A stretch of DNA of 5,995 nt from contig CAYVIZ010000058.1 of NCBI GenBank assembly GCA_964451715.1, positions 1 to 5,995 on the forward strand. Direction: 5' to 3'. The stretch comes from Tiamatella sp964451715. GTDB lineage: Archaea > Thermoproteota > Thermoprotei_A > Sulfolobales > Acidilobaceae. Both the position numbers and the translations under genes were made by a program. The notes beneath the pieces were generated by a model. That model was not told the origin of the DNA, did no database searches, and saw only the letters and a program-made list of their open reading frames with translations. Below are positions 5,513-5,995 of this stretch, one piece after another. Numbering within the stretch: position 1 is the first letter of the stretch; every line of letters starts with the position of its first letter.

Positions 5513-5966
5513 AGGAATACATTTTCGTGGACTCCAACGTGTCCATCCAACTCCTCTACGAGGGGGCCGGGCCCCTGAGGCAGAAAAACTCCTAGACAAA
5601 TACCCACTACTAGCAACAAGTATCGGAGTTGTAGATGAAGTACTCCACTTCATTATAAGAAGGGAGGCAATGGACAGGTATGGTATAAGGAGAGCCTACG
5701 ACCTAAGAAAGCTTGTTAAGAGCAAGGGTATAGGATTTACAAAAGAAAGCCTCAGCAAATTCGCCTCACTCCTAGAAGAGCTATATGTAAAAGTAGTAGC
5801 AGATGCCGAGACACAACCAAGCCAAATAATCACCATCATGGACAACTATAGACTATCACCCAGAGACGCCATCATAGCACTGACATGCAGGCACTACGGT
5901 ATTGACACACTCCTAACATTTGATGAGGACTTCAAGCAGATACCATGGCTCAAGGTAGTCCCTTAA
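5509..5966 (+). pseudogene. vapC: PIN-domain toxin VapC, interrupted by a frameshift
   Basis: This is the PIN-domain ribonuclease partner of the upstream antitoxin; VapC toxins cut RNA, often tRNA or rRNA. The ATG at 5509 overlaps the vapB stop (ATGA) and begins MKEYIFVDSNVSIQLLYEG, but that frame ends at TAG 5593-5595 after 28 codons. The rest of the domain continues in the frame one base back, from about 5577 to TAA at 5964-5966. Adding one base between 5562 and 5576, for example in the GGGGG run at 5562-5566, restores a 152-aa protein. It would carry all four PIN acidic residues: D8, E44 (VVDEV), D120 (SPRDA) and D139 (TFDED). Re-initiation at the ATG at 5670 would give 98 aa lacking D8 and E44, hence probably inactive. 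It may be a true mutation, a sequencing error in a G/C run or, less likely, programmed frameshifting. The part after about 5581 is distinctly more A-rich than the part before. Confidence 0.8.
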
Positions 5967-5995
5967 CCCATTGAGCAGTTATCAACCAGGACTAT

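Noticed and set aside
5581..5595. Programmed -1 frameshift at the five-A run before the vapC stop
   Set aside because: Only five As are present, so the slippery heptamer is incomplete (GAAAAAC). The protein-like frame-back sequence PEAEKLLDKY begins before it, pointing to a lost base further upstream.
5257..5619. Minus-strand open frame opposite vapBC
   Set aside because: It is serine/proline-rich shadow coding with no motif, opposite a clear DUF104 domain.
1..5995. CRISPR arrays, insertion sequences and long repeats
   Set aside because: No regularly spaced repeats, transposase motifs or long direct repeats were seen on either strand.

Overview
The window looks like chromosome of a hyperthermophilic crenarchaeon, most likely of the Desulfurococcales type. 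The reasons are the archaeal protein families, the AGG/AGA/ATA-rich codon use, several TTG and GTG starts behind GGAGG-like ribosome binding sites, TATA-box promoters, a candidate C/D box guide RNA and a DUF104/PIN toxin-antitoxin locus. The genus cannot be fixed from the sequence alone.

Layout, left to right. Positions 1-66 are a short flank with two small hairpins and no convincing gene. Positions 67-942 (minus) encode a RimK-like ATP-grasp amino-acid ligase. It diverges from 1037-2047 (plus), a polytopic membrane GlcNAc-1-phosphate transferase of the GPT/AglH type; one AT-rich core at 987-997 appears to serve both directions. Next comes 2096-3013 (plus), an archaeal PRPP synthetase. It meets 3010-4065 (minus), the THUMP-containing tRNA G10 methyltransferase, tail to tail, with the two stop codons overlapping in TTAA. 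That gene is translationally coupled by a 29-base overlap to 4037-4957 (minus), a double-SIS-domain sugar isomerase that keeps the catalytic residues of the GlmS isomerase half but has no glutaminase domain.

The 342 bases between the SIS gene and the next protein gene hold the most interesting item. On the minus strand at 5021-5085 is a 65-nt candidate C/D box sRNA. It has an 8-bp terminal inverted repeat, a C box, D' and C' boxes and a variant D box, with 13-3-12 spacing. It lies directly upstream of the SIS promoter. To its right is an AT-rich stretch (about 35% GC by count over 5101-5280) with no intact gene.

The right end is a toxin-antitoxin pair. It consists of a DUF104/AF2212-like antitoxin (5300-5512) and an overlapping PIN-domain VapC (5509-5966). 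The toxin frame is broken by the equivalent of one missing base inside a G/C-rich run near 5562-5576, and base composition changes at the same place.

Functionally, the window mixes housekeeping genes: PRPP supply, tRNA and possibly rRNA modification, and amino-sugar/N-glycan lipid precursors. The SIS protein could supply, or degrade, the amino sugar that the GPT-like enzyme uses as UDP-GlcNAc. That link is inference, since the two genes are not in one operon.
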